Shown piece after piece: positions 37,279-46,286 of a DNA stretch of 64,000 bases (its first letter is position 1; every line of letters starts with the position of its first letter). This DNA comes from Verrucomicrobiaceae bacterium UBA7681. GTDB taxonomy: Bacteria; Verrucomicrobiota; Verrucomicrobiia; Verrucomicrobiales; Verrucomicrobiaceae. The notes beneath the pieces are model-generated. The model was not told where the DNA came from and did no database searches. It saw only the letters and a list, made by a program, of their open reading frames with translations. The stretch is from contig DLGZ01000006.1 of the NCBI GenBank assembly GCA_002482965.1, forward strand, positions 11,807-75,806. Reading direction: 5' to 3'. The translations under genes and the position numbers were made by a program.

Positions 37279-38667
37279 ATGCGTCCTTTGGATTATTCTT
37301 CCTATTTTCTTCGGTTCATCGCTTTGTCAGGTGCCTTGTTGTCGGTAAATGTTTTGGAGGCGGCGGTCTATGAAGTCGGTCCCAATCAAGCATACAGCGA
37401 CATCGGATCTGTCCGTTGGGAGGCGCTGGTTGCCGGGGATGAGGTGCATATTCACTGGCGGTCGCAACCGTACAAGGAGAAGTGGGTTTTGAGCTGTCGT
37501 GGCACAGAAACGAAGCCGATCACAATCAGCGGCGTGCCCGGTCCGAAAGGACAGCTACCGGTGATCGACGGCCAGGATGCAACGACGCGCGCACAGTTGA
37601 ATTACTGGAACCAGGAACGTGGGGTTGTGAAGATCGGAGGATCCCATACCTCGGGTAAATCCGTTCCCGGGTACATTGTCCTGGAGAATCTGGACATCCG
37701 GGGCGGCAGGGCTCCGTTCACCTTCAAAGGCCGGCGCGGCGTCACTGCTTACAGCAAAAATGCCGCGAGTGTGAATGTGGAGGCGGTGGAGCATCTGGTG
37801 CTCCGAAACCTCGCTCTTCATGACAGCAGCAATGGCCTCATGGTCAGCGCGCAATCAAAAAATGTGCGTGTGGAGGGCTGTCACATTTACGACAATGGCA
37901 ATCCCGGCAGCATCACCGAGCACAACGCTTACACAGAGTGCGATGGAATTGTCTTCGAGGGCAATCACTTTGGACCGCTGCGGGCGGGCTGTTCCGGCAA
38001 CAATCTCAAGGACCGCTCTGCAGGTTTGATTGTGTCCTGCAACTGGATCGAAGGAGGCAACAGGCAGATTGATCTGGTGGATGCCACAGGCAACGCGAAG
38101 TTAAATGCCTCGCCTGCCTATCGCCACACCCATGTCTATGGGAATGTGATCATCGAACGCGAGGGCGATGGAAGCAACCAGATCGTTCATTACGGTGGCG
38201 ACAGCGAGAAGACAGGAGGGTATCGGAAAGGCGTCCTCTACTTCTACAACAACACGGTCATTTCCTTGAGAACACGATCAATCGTATTGTTCCGCCTCTC
38301 CACACAAGAGGAGACGGTCGAGTGTCAGGGAAACATCCTGCATGTCACATCCAAAGGAAATCACCTGGCACTCATGTGCAAGCTGGGGCTGCTAAAGCTC
38401 GGCAGGAATTGGCTCAGACAGGGCTGGGTGCCCAGCGTGGACGAATTCACGGGGGAAATCCAAACCCTGGCGGGTTCGGAACAGGGCCAGGATCCTGGCT
38501 TTGTGTCTTTGCAAGGGCAGGATTTTCACCTTGCTCCAGGATCTCCATGCACAGGAACTGCGTCTGATCTCCCCGCCGGAGTGCCGCCAGTACTTCATCG
38601 TTACATACGTCATCAAAAGATTGAGGATTTGCCTGCGGGTGGACGACGCAACCTTGGGGCTCTGTGA
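37279..38667 (+). CDS. Secreted parallel beta-helix protein
   Basis: A 462-residue protein with a signal peptide (about residues 10-28, LRFIALSGALLSVNVLEAA) and an opening YEVGPNQAYSDIGSVRWEALVAGDEVHIHWRSQPYKEKW typical of beta-helix proteins related to polysaccharide lyases. Rungs include GYIVLENLDIRGG, EHLVLRNLALHDSSNGLMVSAQSKNVRVEGCHIYDNG and LYFYNNTVIS. Substrate unknown. Base composition is visibly more AT-rich than its upstream neighbours. A 77-bp gap precedes it, without a copy of the 21-bp operator. Stop overlaps the next start (GTGA). Confidence 0.75.
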   Translation: MRPLDYSSYFLRFIALSGALLSVNVLEAAVYEVGPNQAYSDIGSVRWEALVAGDEVHIHWRSQPYKEKWVLSCRGTETKPITISGVPGPKGQLPVIDGQDATTRAQLNYWNQERGVVKIGGSHTSGKSVPGYIVLENLDIRGGRAPFTFKGRRGVTAYSKNAASVNVEAVEHLVLRNLALHDSSNGLMVSAQSKNVRVEGCHIYDNGNPGSITEHNAYTECDGIVFEGNHFGPLRAGCSGNNLKDRSAGLIVSCNWIEGGNRQIDLVDATGNAKLNASPAYRHTHVYGNVIIEREGDGSNQIVHYGGDSEKTGGYRKGVLYFYNNTVISLRTRSIVLFRLSTQEETVECQGNILHVTSKGNHLALMCKLGLLKLGRNWLRQGWVPSVDEFTGEIQTLAGSEQGQDPGFVSLQGQDFHLAPGSPCTGTASDLPAGVPPVLHRYIRHQKIEDLPAGGRRNLGAL

Positions 38668-41600
38668 CTGTGAAGTTTCCCTCGCCATGTATGAGACTTC
38701 TCGTCGCCATTCTACATCTTTTGGCTCTGGGGCTGGTCTGTCGTGGTGCAAATAGAACTCCGACATTGCAAGACCCCTGGGAGGAGAGTTACGCCAATCT
38801 GGATGCCACAGGGCCACACGTCCTGGGATGTTGGAAATTTGACGAACTGCCACTGGCAGATGCATCTGGACATGGAGCGCAACTGGTATCGAACAAAGTG
38901 AACCTGGTTCCGGATGGGCGCTTTGGTGGCGGTCTCAAGTGCGCCACTGCCACCAAAGTCGCAGTGGCTTTGCCGAGACATTCGCCGCAGGGTGCCTTTT
39001 CCGCTGAAATGTGGGTGAAGGTTGCCCCGAACACACCACAGACAAAAACTGCCTGCTTGTTAGACAAACAAGGTGCACGCATGGACGACTTTTGCTGGAA
39101 CTTGCTGCCAGCAAATGAGCGCGGTCTGCGGCAAATGGTTGTAAAGCTAGGTTTTGGTTCGTTTGTAAAAGAGTTTATTTCAACGCCTGTCTTTCTGCCC
39201 GTCGACGAGTGGCGGCATCTGGCCTTCACTTATGATGGTGCCGGCAGGGTTGCCTTCTTTGCCGATTCACAACCCTCAGGTGTAGCTTTTGAAGAGCGTT
39301 GTGGTGCATTGCATCCGGGCGCACAATCGCTCTGCCTAGGCAACAGCATCGCCGGGGCCGCAGCTTTTCCGGGGGGCATCGACGAGGTGAGGATATGTTC
39401 AGGCGTTCGTGGGTTCTCGGCTTTTTTGCTGGAAATCAACGGCGTCTCCCATATTTGGGAACGGATGGAGCGCCCTTCGTCTATGAAGATCATCTGCACC
39501 AATCTTCGTCCCCAGCCATTAACGGGAGCCGACATGACTTTTATTGTCGATGGAGTTGAGCAATCTTTCATTTTTCCTGATCTGGCTCCAGGAACCACCA
39601 ACGTCAATGCGTTCGGTCCTGACTCTTCGCTCAAACCGGGCACCTACACTTTGGAAGTTGTCATGGGCGAGGGAAGCAGCCGTGTCAGCCGTTCGCAGGA
39701 GTTTCAAATCGTCGGCAGACGCAGTCAGATGCTTCCGGTGATCATGGATGGCATGAATCAGTCTGATCTTCCTCAGTTGCAGCCGCTGGCCTTCACCCAT
39801 TGGACCGGCCTCAGCAATGATGATGCACCCTATGCGGGCACGGCGAATAGATCCCGCCCACTTGCCGTGCGGCCAAAAATTGAGGCGGGCCTTCAATCCG
39901 GACTTCGGACCGTTGCCGCCCTTGATTATGACCAACTCATGTTGAGCCGGGGGTTTCGAAAGGCAGATCGTAATGGCAAAGAGTATTCTCCTTCTGAGAT
40001 CAATGCAGCTTACCCTGGAGCGGCCAATCTTATGGCTTCTTGTGGCCAAGTGTTCACAGTTTACTATCGAAACTGCAACGCCTGGTCTGGCGTTTTACTG
40101 AGATCGTCCTCATTGAGCGAAACGCATCCTGGTTTTGGTGCGGTGGATGTGGAGGCATACCGTAAATTCAGCGGTCAGGAAATCCCCGCCGAAATCCAGG
40201 GCAACGATGTGGATTGGAAAAAGCTGCCAGGCTTTCCAACCAATCGCATGATTCCGGACGATCACCCGATACTGAAATACTATCGCTGGCTTTGGTCTGA
40301 GGGGAATGGTTGGAAAGCAGTGAATGAAGCTTGGCATCGGGGATACGAAAAGCGCAAGCAGGATCGTACGGATGCCTGGATCATGCACCATCCATCGGTG
40401 CGTCAGCCTTCAAATGCAGGCGGCTTTAGTTCCGTAAAATACATCGGCGATCAGAGCATGAATTCGCGTGATCCGCTCATGGCTGGCTTATGCGCGGATC
40501 AACAGTTTGCCATGAGCGCCGCAAATGAGAATGAATTGGGTGTTTTTGGCATCATACCTTTGAGCTGGGATCGCTCCTTGGTTTCTCCTTTGGGCGCTGA
40601 GGGGACTGCGGAATCAATCATGCAATGGGATCGCCTCTCGCCCTTGCAGCGGATCAGCATCGCTCCTGCCATTCTTAAAGAAAATATTTGGATGATGCTC
40701 TCAAGACCTGTGAAAGGGCTTGTGTTTACTGAAGGGTTCGCTTTGCGCACTGGCGAGAAACAGCTCCAAAGCACCCCTGGCGCCACACACCCACAGAGTT
40801 ACACGGCATTTTCAGACGTTGCGAAGCGGCTTTTGTTTCCGCTGGGTCCCATGCTTGCCAGACGTCAGACTTGGCGTTCGCCCGTGGCCATGCTGGAGAG
40901 CTTTACTTCGCAAGTGATGGCGGGTCGCGGACTTTATCGTGGAGGTTCATCGCGAACGCTGGAGGTGTGGCTGGCGTTGCAGCATGCCCACATTCAGACT
41001 GACATTGTATACGAAGAAACCCTTGCTGATGGTGGTCTGGAAGGCCGTCAGATTTTGCTCATGACAGATTGCGACGTGCTGCCCGTCAGCGTTGTCGAAA
41101 AAATAAGGAAGTGGCAGGAAATGGGCGGCAAAATAATTGCTGATGAGCACCTCTGCCCGGCACTCAAGGCAGATGCATTATTGTCAGAAGCGGTTGAGTC
41201 GACAGTTCGGGCGGACACCCCCGAAGGAAACAGCACAACACCAGACGCCTCGAATACTACGTCCGTCGTGCCGACGTTTCCGCGTTTGCCGGAGCGAATG
41301 ACCCAGTTGTGTACGGACCTTGGCTGGCGGCCGCTTGTTAGTTGCGACAGTGACGATGTCATTCTGCACGCCAGCCAGACAGGGGAGGCAATCTGCTTAT
41401 TTGTCATCAATGACCGACGAGCGGCCGGCGCTTATGTCGGCCAGCATGGCCTTGTGAGGGAGGCGGGACTTCCCGTGACCGCCAATCTGAATCTTGGGCA
41501 GGAGAAGATGAATGTCTATGATCTCTCGCATGCCGCCTTTGTGCTGCCGAAACGTGCAGACAACGGGCTCAGCATCCCTTTAAACCTAGGTCCTGCAGAG

Positions 41601-41930
41601 GGACGTGTACTGCTGCTCTCGCCTTCACCATTGCTCGAAATGCAGCTCGAACTGCCAGAGACGGCAACTTGTGGGAATATTGCGGAGGCACGCATCAATC
41701 TCACGACTTCAGGTGGCAAGCCCATGCCTGCGGCTATTCCAGTGGCTGTCACTATTCGTAATGCGGATGGAGAGCCTGCCGAATTCGACGGTTACCACGT
41801 CGTAGAAAACGGTGAACTGATCCTGCGACTGGATCTTGCCAAAAACGAAACTCCTGGAACCTGGGAGGTGCATGTTCGGGAGCTTGCCTCGGGTATGGAG
41901 TCTGTGAAGTGGATGCAGGTGAATCCATGA
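38664..41930 (+). CDS. Large secreted protein with LamG-type domain and glycoside-hydrolase-like body
   Basis: A 1088-residue protein. The signal peptide (MRLLVAILHLLALGLVCRGA) is preceded by nine residues if the coupled GTG at 38664 is used; ATG at 38691 is the alternative. Residues of about 50-260 are a LamG/concanavalin-like module (HVLGCWKFDELPLADASGHGAQL ... DEWRHLAFTYDGAGRVAFF ... GGIDEVRI). The middle may be a TIM-barrel glycosidase-like region (MASCGQVFTVYYRN). Residues of about 795-840 (LEGRQILLMTDCDVLPVSVVEKIRKWQEMGGKIIADEHL) resemble the class I GATase-like domain found in beta-galactosidase-type enzymes. Codon use and composition are unlike the flanking genes. Enzymatic function is inferred only. 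Confidence 0.72.
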   Translation: MTVKFPSPCMRLLVAILHLLALGLVCRGANRTPTLQDPWEESYANLDATGPHVLGCWKFDELPLADASGHGAQLVSNKVNLVPDGRFGGGLKCATATKVAVALPRHSPQGAFSAEMWVKVAPNTPQTKTACLLDKQGARMDDFCWNLLPANERGLRQMVVKLGFGSFVKEFISTPVFLPVDEWRHLAFTYDGAGRVAFFADSQPSGVAFEERCGALHPGAQSLCLGNSIAGAAAFPGGIDEVRICSGVRGFSAFLLEINGVSHIWERMERPSSMKIICTNLRPQPLTGADMTFIVDGVEQSFIFPDLAPGTTNVNAFGPDSSLKPGTYTLEVVMGEGSSRVSRSQEFQIVGRRSQMLPVIMDGMNQSDLPQLQPLAFTHWTGLSNDDAPYAGTANRSRPLAVRPKIEAGLQSGLRTVAALDYDQLMLSRGFRKADRNGKEYSPSEINAAYPGAANLMASCGQVFTVYYRNCNAWSGVLLRSSSLSETHPGFGAVDVEAYRKFSGQEIPAEIQGNDVDWKKLPGFPTNRMIPDDHPILKYYRWLWSEGNGWKAVNEAWHRGYEKRKQDRTDAWIMHHPSVRQPSNAGGFSSVKYIGDQSMNSRDPLMAGLCADQQFAMSAANENELGVFGIIPLSWDRSLVSPLGAEGTAESIMQWDRLSPLQRISIAPAILKENIWMMLSRPVKGLVFTEGFALRTGEKQLQSTPGATHPQSYTAFSDVAKRLLFPLGPMLARRQTWRSPVAMLESFTSQVMAGRGLYRGGSSRTLEVWLALQHAHIQTDIVYEETLADGGLEGRQILLMTDCDVLPVSVVEKIRKWQEMGGKIIADEHLCPALKADALLSEAVESTVRADTPEGNSTTPDASNTTSVVPTFPRLPERMTQLCTDLGWRPLVSCDSDDVILHASQTGEAICLFVINDRRAAGAYVGQHGLVREAGLPVTANLNLGQEKMNVYDLSHAAFVLPKRADNGLSIPLNLGPAEGRVLLLSPSPLLEMQLELPETATCGNIAEARINLTTSGGKPMPAAIPVAVTIRNADGEPAEFDGYHVVENGELILRLDLAKNETPGTWEVHVRELASGMESVKWMQVNP

Positions 41931-41976
41931 AATGGCATGCTCCGTGTGTGTATTTCCAACTCTAAGTCTCACAACT

Positions 41977-42951
41977 ATGATCATTGACTGTCACAACCAC
42001 GTCGGCTCCGACCTGCTGTTTTACCTGCACGGTGATTTCCCGTATGCCCAGCACCTCGTTACGATGCACGACGAGGGGCGTGCACTCGGAGTGGACCGCT
42101 GGATCGTCTTCCCCTTCGTCAGCCATCTTGCACTGGACGTCACCGTCTTCATGCAAAACGAGATCAAGGACGAGAAAGGGCGTCTGCAGGACATCCCGTA
42201 CGCCTTTGAAAACCGTCGCCTGATGAAGGAATGCTACGAGCTGTTTCCTGAAGAAGGAAAACGCATGCTGCCGTTTGTGATGGCAGATCCCATGCGCAAC
42301 ACGGCGGGGCAGGCCCAGGAACTGCGCAAGCTGCGCGGCGAATACCGCTTTCATGGCATCAAAATGCAAACCACCATCCTCCAGGCCGACGTCAAGCACC
42401 TGCGGGATCGCGGCAAGGTCTTCGTGGAGCTCGCCGCCGAGTGGGATGTGCCATTTCTCTTTCACTCCAGCGTGGCCAAAAGCGACCTCTGGGCGCAGGC
42501 GAGCGACATCCTCGACATCGCGGAGGAAAATCCGCATGTGCGCTTCTGCCTCGCGCACTCCTGCCGTTATGACAAAGAGTGCCTCGACCGCGTGCAGGAA
42601 CTGCCCAACACCTGGTTCGACAACTCCGCGCACTGCATTCATTGCGAGGGCGTGGTGAAGGAGTTGCCCTATGTCGCGCCGAAAGAGCGGCGCTTTGACT
42701 CGGACTACACCAATCCCGCCCGCGTCATCGCCGATCTGGCGGCGGCATATCCGAAAAAGTTCATGTGGGGCAGTGATTCGCCCTTTTACAGCTACGCGGC
42801 GGAGATCAACGGACAGGTCGTGCGCCTCATCAGCACCTACAAGGCCGAAGTGGAGGCACTGACGGCTGGCGGCACAGAAATGGTGGATCGCATTGCGAAC
42901 ACAAACATCCGCGATTATTTGAAGCTGCATGATGAAAGCATTCTCTCTTGA
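41977..42951 (+). CDS. Amidohydrolase-family metal-dependent hydrolase
   Basis: A 324-residue TIM-barrel protein of the amidohydrolase 2 type. The metal motif HxH is in MIIDCHNHVG, further ligands in FLFHSSVAKSD and CLAHSCRYD, and the terminal Asp in FMWGSDSPFYSY. Such enzymes act on lactones, carboxylates or amides of aromatic and sugar-acid substrates. It may work with the amidohydrolase half of the 34919 protein. No signal peptide. The ATG at 41977 starts immediately at the conserved strand. Its 3' end overlaps the next gene by about 20 bp. Confidence 0.82.
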   Translation: MIIDCHNHVGSDLLFYLHGDFPYAQHLVTMHDEGRALGVDRWIVFPFVSHLALDVTVFMQNEIKDEKGRLQDIPYAFENRRLMKECYELFPEEGKRMLPFVMADPMRNTAGQAQELRKLRGEYRFHGIKMQTTILQADVKHLRDRGKVFVELAAEWDVPFLFHSSVAKSDLWAQASDILDIAEENPHVRFCLAHSCRYDKECLDRVQELPNTWFDNSAHCIHCEGVVKELPYVAPKERRFDSDYTNPARVIADLAAAYPKKFMWGSDSPFYSYAAEINGQVVRLISTYKAEVEALTAGGTEMVDRIANTNIRDYLKLHDESILS

Positions 42952-43690
42952 AGGTCGGGCAGCATTGGTGACAGGATCATCGCAAGGTATTGGGTTGGCG
43001 CTTGCAAATGGGCTCCATGAGTCCGGTGCCCGCGTGGTGTGCCATGGACTCACCGAACGTCCCGTGGATTTTCCTGCATGGGCCTCCTACATCCCATGCG
43101 ACTTGTCCCCCCCGGAGGCTCCTGAGCAACTGGTGCAGCGTGCTTTTGAAGCGGAGCCCGGTTTGGACACACTCATCTGCAATGCAGGCAGTTTTTTCGA
43201 CGTGGCTTTTCTGGAGATGACGCGGGAGCGCTGGGACAAGACGGTGAATCTCAACCTGGCATCCGTGTTTTTCGCGGCGCAGGCTTTTGCTAAGCGCCTC
43301 GTGGCTGAGAAACGCGGGGGAAGCATTGTGATCACATCTTCAACGAACGGCTTTCAGGCGGAGGCGGATTCCGCCGCGTACGACGCCAGCAAAGGGGCTC
43401 TGGTCATGCTGACGAAGTCTCTGGCCGTCTCTTTGGCAGATCATGGCATCCGTGTGAACGGCGTGGCACCGGGCCTGATCAAGACTCCGCTCACGGCGGG
43501 GCTTCACCATGCCAGCGACGGCAGCATGGTCGAGCACTATGAGAAGAAGATCCTGATGAAGCGATTGGGGGCTCCCGAAGATGTGGCCGGGGCAGCGGTG
43601 TTTCTTTGCTCTGATGCAGCCAGTTACATCACCGGGGAGACCATCATCATTGATGGCGGTCTGACGACGGGGCAGATTGGCCGGAGGTGA
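42929..43690 (+). CDS. Short-chain dehydrogenase/reductase (SDR)
   Basis: A 252-253-residue classical SDR (ATG at 42929 or 42932). It shows the cofactor loop TGSSQGIG, CNAGSF, the catalytic Ser in ITSSTNGF, the YDASKG Tyr-Lys pair, and the C-terminal CSDAASYITGETIIIDGGL. Related to gluconate/glucose-type dehydrogenases, but substrate is undetermined. It ends the forward-strand unit of the locus: its last 44 bp overlap the 3' end of the convergent symporter gene. Confidence 0.88.
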   Translation: MMKAFSLEGRAALVTGSSQGIGLALANGLHESGARVVCHGLTERPVDFPAWASYIPCDLSPPEAPEQLVQRAFEAEPGLDTLICNAGSFFDVAFLEMTRERWDKTVNLNLASVFFAAQAFAKRLVAEKRGGSIVITSSTNGFQAEADSAAYDASKGALVMLTKSLAVSLADHGIRVNGVAPGLIKTPLTAGLHHASDGSMVEHYEKKILMKRLGAPEDVAGAAVFLCSDAASYITGETIIIDGGLTTGQIGRR

Positions 43691-45143
43691 GTAGGCCCAC
43701 AGCCATGGTGATCAGCGTTCCTAGCAGGCTGAACCAGATGAAGGAGATGAGCACTGGCGGCTTCAGGGCCGTGAATGCGCCGTTTTGATACATGAAGATA
43801 CTCAGCAGCGTGACGAAGCCTGCCAGGCAGCCGAGTAGCGCCCCCCGCGTGGTGGCGCGCTGCGTGAACATGCCAAGAAAGAACAGCCCCAGCAGCGGCC
43901 CACCAATGAGACCGATGACGGTATTGACGGACTCGACCAGATTTCCCGGCATGAACGATACCGCAAAGGCGAGTGCCACGACGATGACTCCATAAATCAC
44001 CGTGATCCAGCGCGCGCTGCTGACCTGCTGCGCCTGCGTGCCTTCCGGTGAGCTTGAGAGGCGCTGTTTGAAATCGACCACCGTGGCGGACGCCAGAGAA
44101 TTCAGCCCGGCAGAAATCGTGGACATGCTGGCCGCGTAGATCGCCGCAATGAGCAGTCCGGGCAGCCCTGACGGAAGCTGCGTGACGACAAAGTATGGCA
44201 AGATTTGGTCCTCCTTGGCAATCAGGCCCGCTACCATGGGATCGCCATGCGTTTTGTAAAAAGCGTATAGCACCAGGCCGGTGCCATAAAACAGCACGAG
44301 GACCGGCAGGATGAACCAAAGCTTGAGCCACAGGGAGCGCTTTGCCTCCTGCAAACTGCCCGCGCTGAGATAGCGCTGCACGGAGACCTGGTCGGTGGCC
44401 ATCTGCACCAGATGCAGAAAGGCTCCTGCCAGCACCACGCTCCAGATATTGACGCGCTCAGACAGACTGAAGGTAAGACTGAGGTCCATGCGGCCATCCG
44501 CCATGGCCGTGTCCCAGACACCGCCCAGGCCGCCGGGGATCTTTCCGACTGCCACGAACACAATGATCAACTGACCACCGAAGAGCACGATCAACTGCAT
44601 CACATCCGTCCAGATGACGGCGCGCATGCCACCGAGCGCGGTGTAGAGCGTGGTCAGGACCCCCGTGGCGAGAATGGTGATCCACAACGGCATGCCGGTG
44701 ACTTTTTCCAGCGCCAGTGCAGGGGCATAGGTGGCGGCGGCGAGCCAGAGCGCGACACGAAAGATGAACAATCCAGAGGCAAGCAGGCGCACAGAGAGGG
44801 AAAACCGCTCTTCGAGGAACTGATAGGCGGTGAAGAAGCGCGACTGGTAAAACTTAGGCAGCATGTAAAGCGCTGTGAACGGGGTGGCGATGAAGAACGC
44901 CAGAACGATGTAGGCAAAGCCAAAGCCGTTCTTATACACATCCGCCGGACCGGCGAGGTAGCTGATGCCTGAAAACAACGCCGCCAGAATCGACATGGCG
45001 ACCAGGACGCTGCCCATGCCACGACCCGCAAGAAAGTAGTCGCCAAGCGATTTGGACCCGCGTGCCGAGAACAAACCAATGCCGACTGATGCTGCGAGGT
45101 AACTGCCGAAGATGGTGTAATCGAGCCAGGAGAAGTGCGTCAT
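43647..45143 (-). CDS. Sodium:solute symporter (SSS family)
   Basis: A 498-residue inner-membrane protein with about 13 transmembrane helices. SSS landmarks include DYFLAGRGMG, ALFSGISYLAGPADVYKNG, the VLTTLYTALGGMRAVIWTDVMQ segment and QMATDQVSVQRYLSAGSLQEAKRSLW. Members carry sugars, sialic acid, carboxylates or amino acids with Na+. It is the only transporter of the locus and so the likely entry route for the released monomer. The open frame continues upstream to 45461, but the start at 45143 is the normal N-terminus (MTHFSWLDYTIFGSYL). Operator O4 lies 56 bp upstream and is shared with the divergent kelch gene. Confidence 0.9.
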   Translation of the reverse strand: MTHFSWLDYTIFGSYLAASVGIGLFSARGSKSLGDYFLAGRGMGSVLVAMSILAALFSGISYLAGPADVYKNGFGFAYIVLAFFIATPFTALYMLPKFYQSRFFTAYQFLEERFSLSVRLLASGLFIFRVALWLAAATYAPALALEKVTGMPLWITILATGVLTTLYTALGGMRAVIWTDVMQLIVLFGGQLIIVFVAVGKIPGGLGGVWDTAMADGRMDLSLTFSLSERVNIWSVVLAGAFLHLVQMATDQVSVQRYLSAGSLQEAKRSLWLKLWFILPVLVLFYGTGLVLYAFYKTHGDPMVAGLIAKEDQILPYFVVTQLPSGLPGLLIAAIYAASMSTISAGLNSLASATVVDFKQRLSSSPEGTQAQQVSSARWITVIYGVIVVALAFAVSFMPGNLVESVNTVIGLIGGPLLGLFFLGMFTQRATTRGALLGCLAGFVTLLSIFMYQNGAFTALKPPVLISFIWFSLLGTLITMAVGLLTSGQSAPSSDRHQ

Positions 45144-45199
45144 GGAGTGCGTGGCAGAGAGGATGAGAGCAGATAAACGCGCTCTTACGAAAGTGTTTC

Positions 45200-45220
45200 C
45201 TGGTTTGTTTTTTAGACCAG
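45200..45220. promoter_or_regulatory. Operator candidate O4 between divergent symporter and kelch genes
   Basis: Left arm CTGGTTTG, centre TTTTT, right arm TAGACCAG. It lies 56 bp from the symporter start (45143, reverse) and 59 bp from the kelch gene start (45280, forward), so one site can serve both. The inner bases differ from the other sites while the arms are kept. Confidence 0.72.
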
Positions 45221-45279
45221 GCGATTGAGCAATAAAGCGGAAAGTTCGGCATGATGAACTGCGACCTGTACTGGCCACT

Positions 45280-46275
45280 ATGAATCCACGACTGATCCCG
45301 ATGATAACACGAGTGTTTAAAATTGGAGCCGTGCTGTTTGCGCCACTCGCATGCGCTGTGCATGCCGCAGACTGGGAACCGCTGTCGTCGCTGCCGGAGC
45401 CGAATGGGGGCTTTATCTGTGGCGCAGCCAATGGCAAGATCGTCATCGTTGGCGGCACCAACTGGGAAGGTGAAGAAAAGCACTGGCTGCGGGCGATTCA
45501 TGCCTTTGATCCGGCAACGGGGCATTGGGCAAAACTGCGGGATTTGAGCCATTCGCTGGCCTATGGGGCGGCTCTCCAAGGGGCCACGGCTTTCTCGTGG
45601 CTTGGCGGCAGTGACGGCAAGCAGGCGCTGAAAATGCTCGCGGTTATTGAAGGGAGCAAAACCAGCATCCAACTGCCTGAACTACCGGCTGCAGTTGTGC
45701 TCGCTGCCGGGGGGGATGTGAATGGCCGGCACCTCCTAGTTGGCGGCATGGATGATGCGGCGAACATCGCCGGTGTGCAGCGCGCCGTGCATGCCGTGGA
45801 GTTTGGCAACGGTGGCTGGCAGGTGAAAAAGATGACCGACTACCCAGGCAAGCCTTTCGCCGTGGCGGCATCGGCAGTGGTGGGGGATGAACTCTTCGTT
45901 TTCGGCGGAATGAACTACGATGCACCGACAAGCACCCCAGTGAACTCAGTGGAAGCCTATGCATTTTCGCCTGCAAAAAATGCATGGCGTGTGCTCAAGC
46001 CGCTCAAGGCGGCAAATCGTGGAATCGTGGCGGTGGCGCTGAATGAGCAGCATATCTATCTGGCCGGAGGCTATACGACTGACTTCACGGCGGATGCCGT
46101 GATCTACGATGTGAAGATGGACAGCTATCGAAAGGCGAAATCGCTGCCGTATGCTGCGATGGTGGGCTTGGTGAAGCTCGAAGGCTTTGTTTATTGCCTT
46201 GGTGGTGAGGACAAGAAGCAGTCACGCACGGACAAGGTCTTCCGCATTCCTGCGGATGCGCTGCGGCAGCCTTGA
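45280..46275 (+). CDS. Secreted kelch-repeat propeller protein (NanM-like)
   Basis: A 331-residue protein with a signal peptide (about 1-29, ending CAVHAA). Kelch motifs are visible, for example GKIVIVGGTNWEGEEKHWLRAIHAFDPATGHW, GDELFVFGGMNYD and EQHIYLAGGYTTD. It resembles N-acetylneuraminate mutarotase-type kelch proteins (NanM/YjhT), which convert alpha- to beta-anomers before uptake, and being divergent from a symporter fits that. Whether the ligand is sialic acid is not proven. It ends 11 bp before a convergent gene. Confidence 0.78.
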   Translation: MNPRLIPMITRVFKIGAVLFAPLACAVHAADWEPLSSLPEPNGGFICGAANGKIVIVGGTNWEGEEKHWLRAIHAFDPATGHWAKLRDLSHSLAYGAALQGATAFSWLGGSDGKQALKMLAVIEGSKTSIQLPELPAAVVLAAGGDVNGRHLLVGGMDDAANIAGVQRAVHAVEFGNGGWQVKKMTDYPGKPFAVAASAVVGDELFVFGGMNYDAPTSTPVNSVEAYAFSPAKNAWRVLKPLKAANRGIVAVALNEQHIYLAGGYTTDFTADAVIYDVKMDSYRKAKSLPYAAMVGLVKLEGFVYCLGGEDKKQSRTDKVFRIPADALRQP

Positions 46276-46286
46276 TCGGAGTGTTT

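Noticed and set aside
45144..45461. N-terminal extension of the symporter
   Set aside because: It would cross operator O4 and the divergent kelch gene; the SSS family begins at the ATG at 45143.
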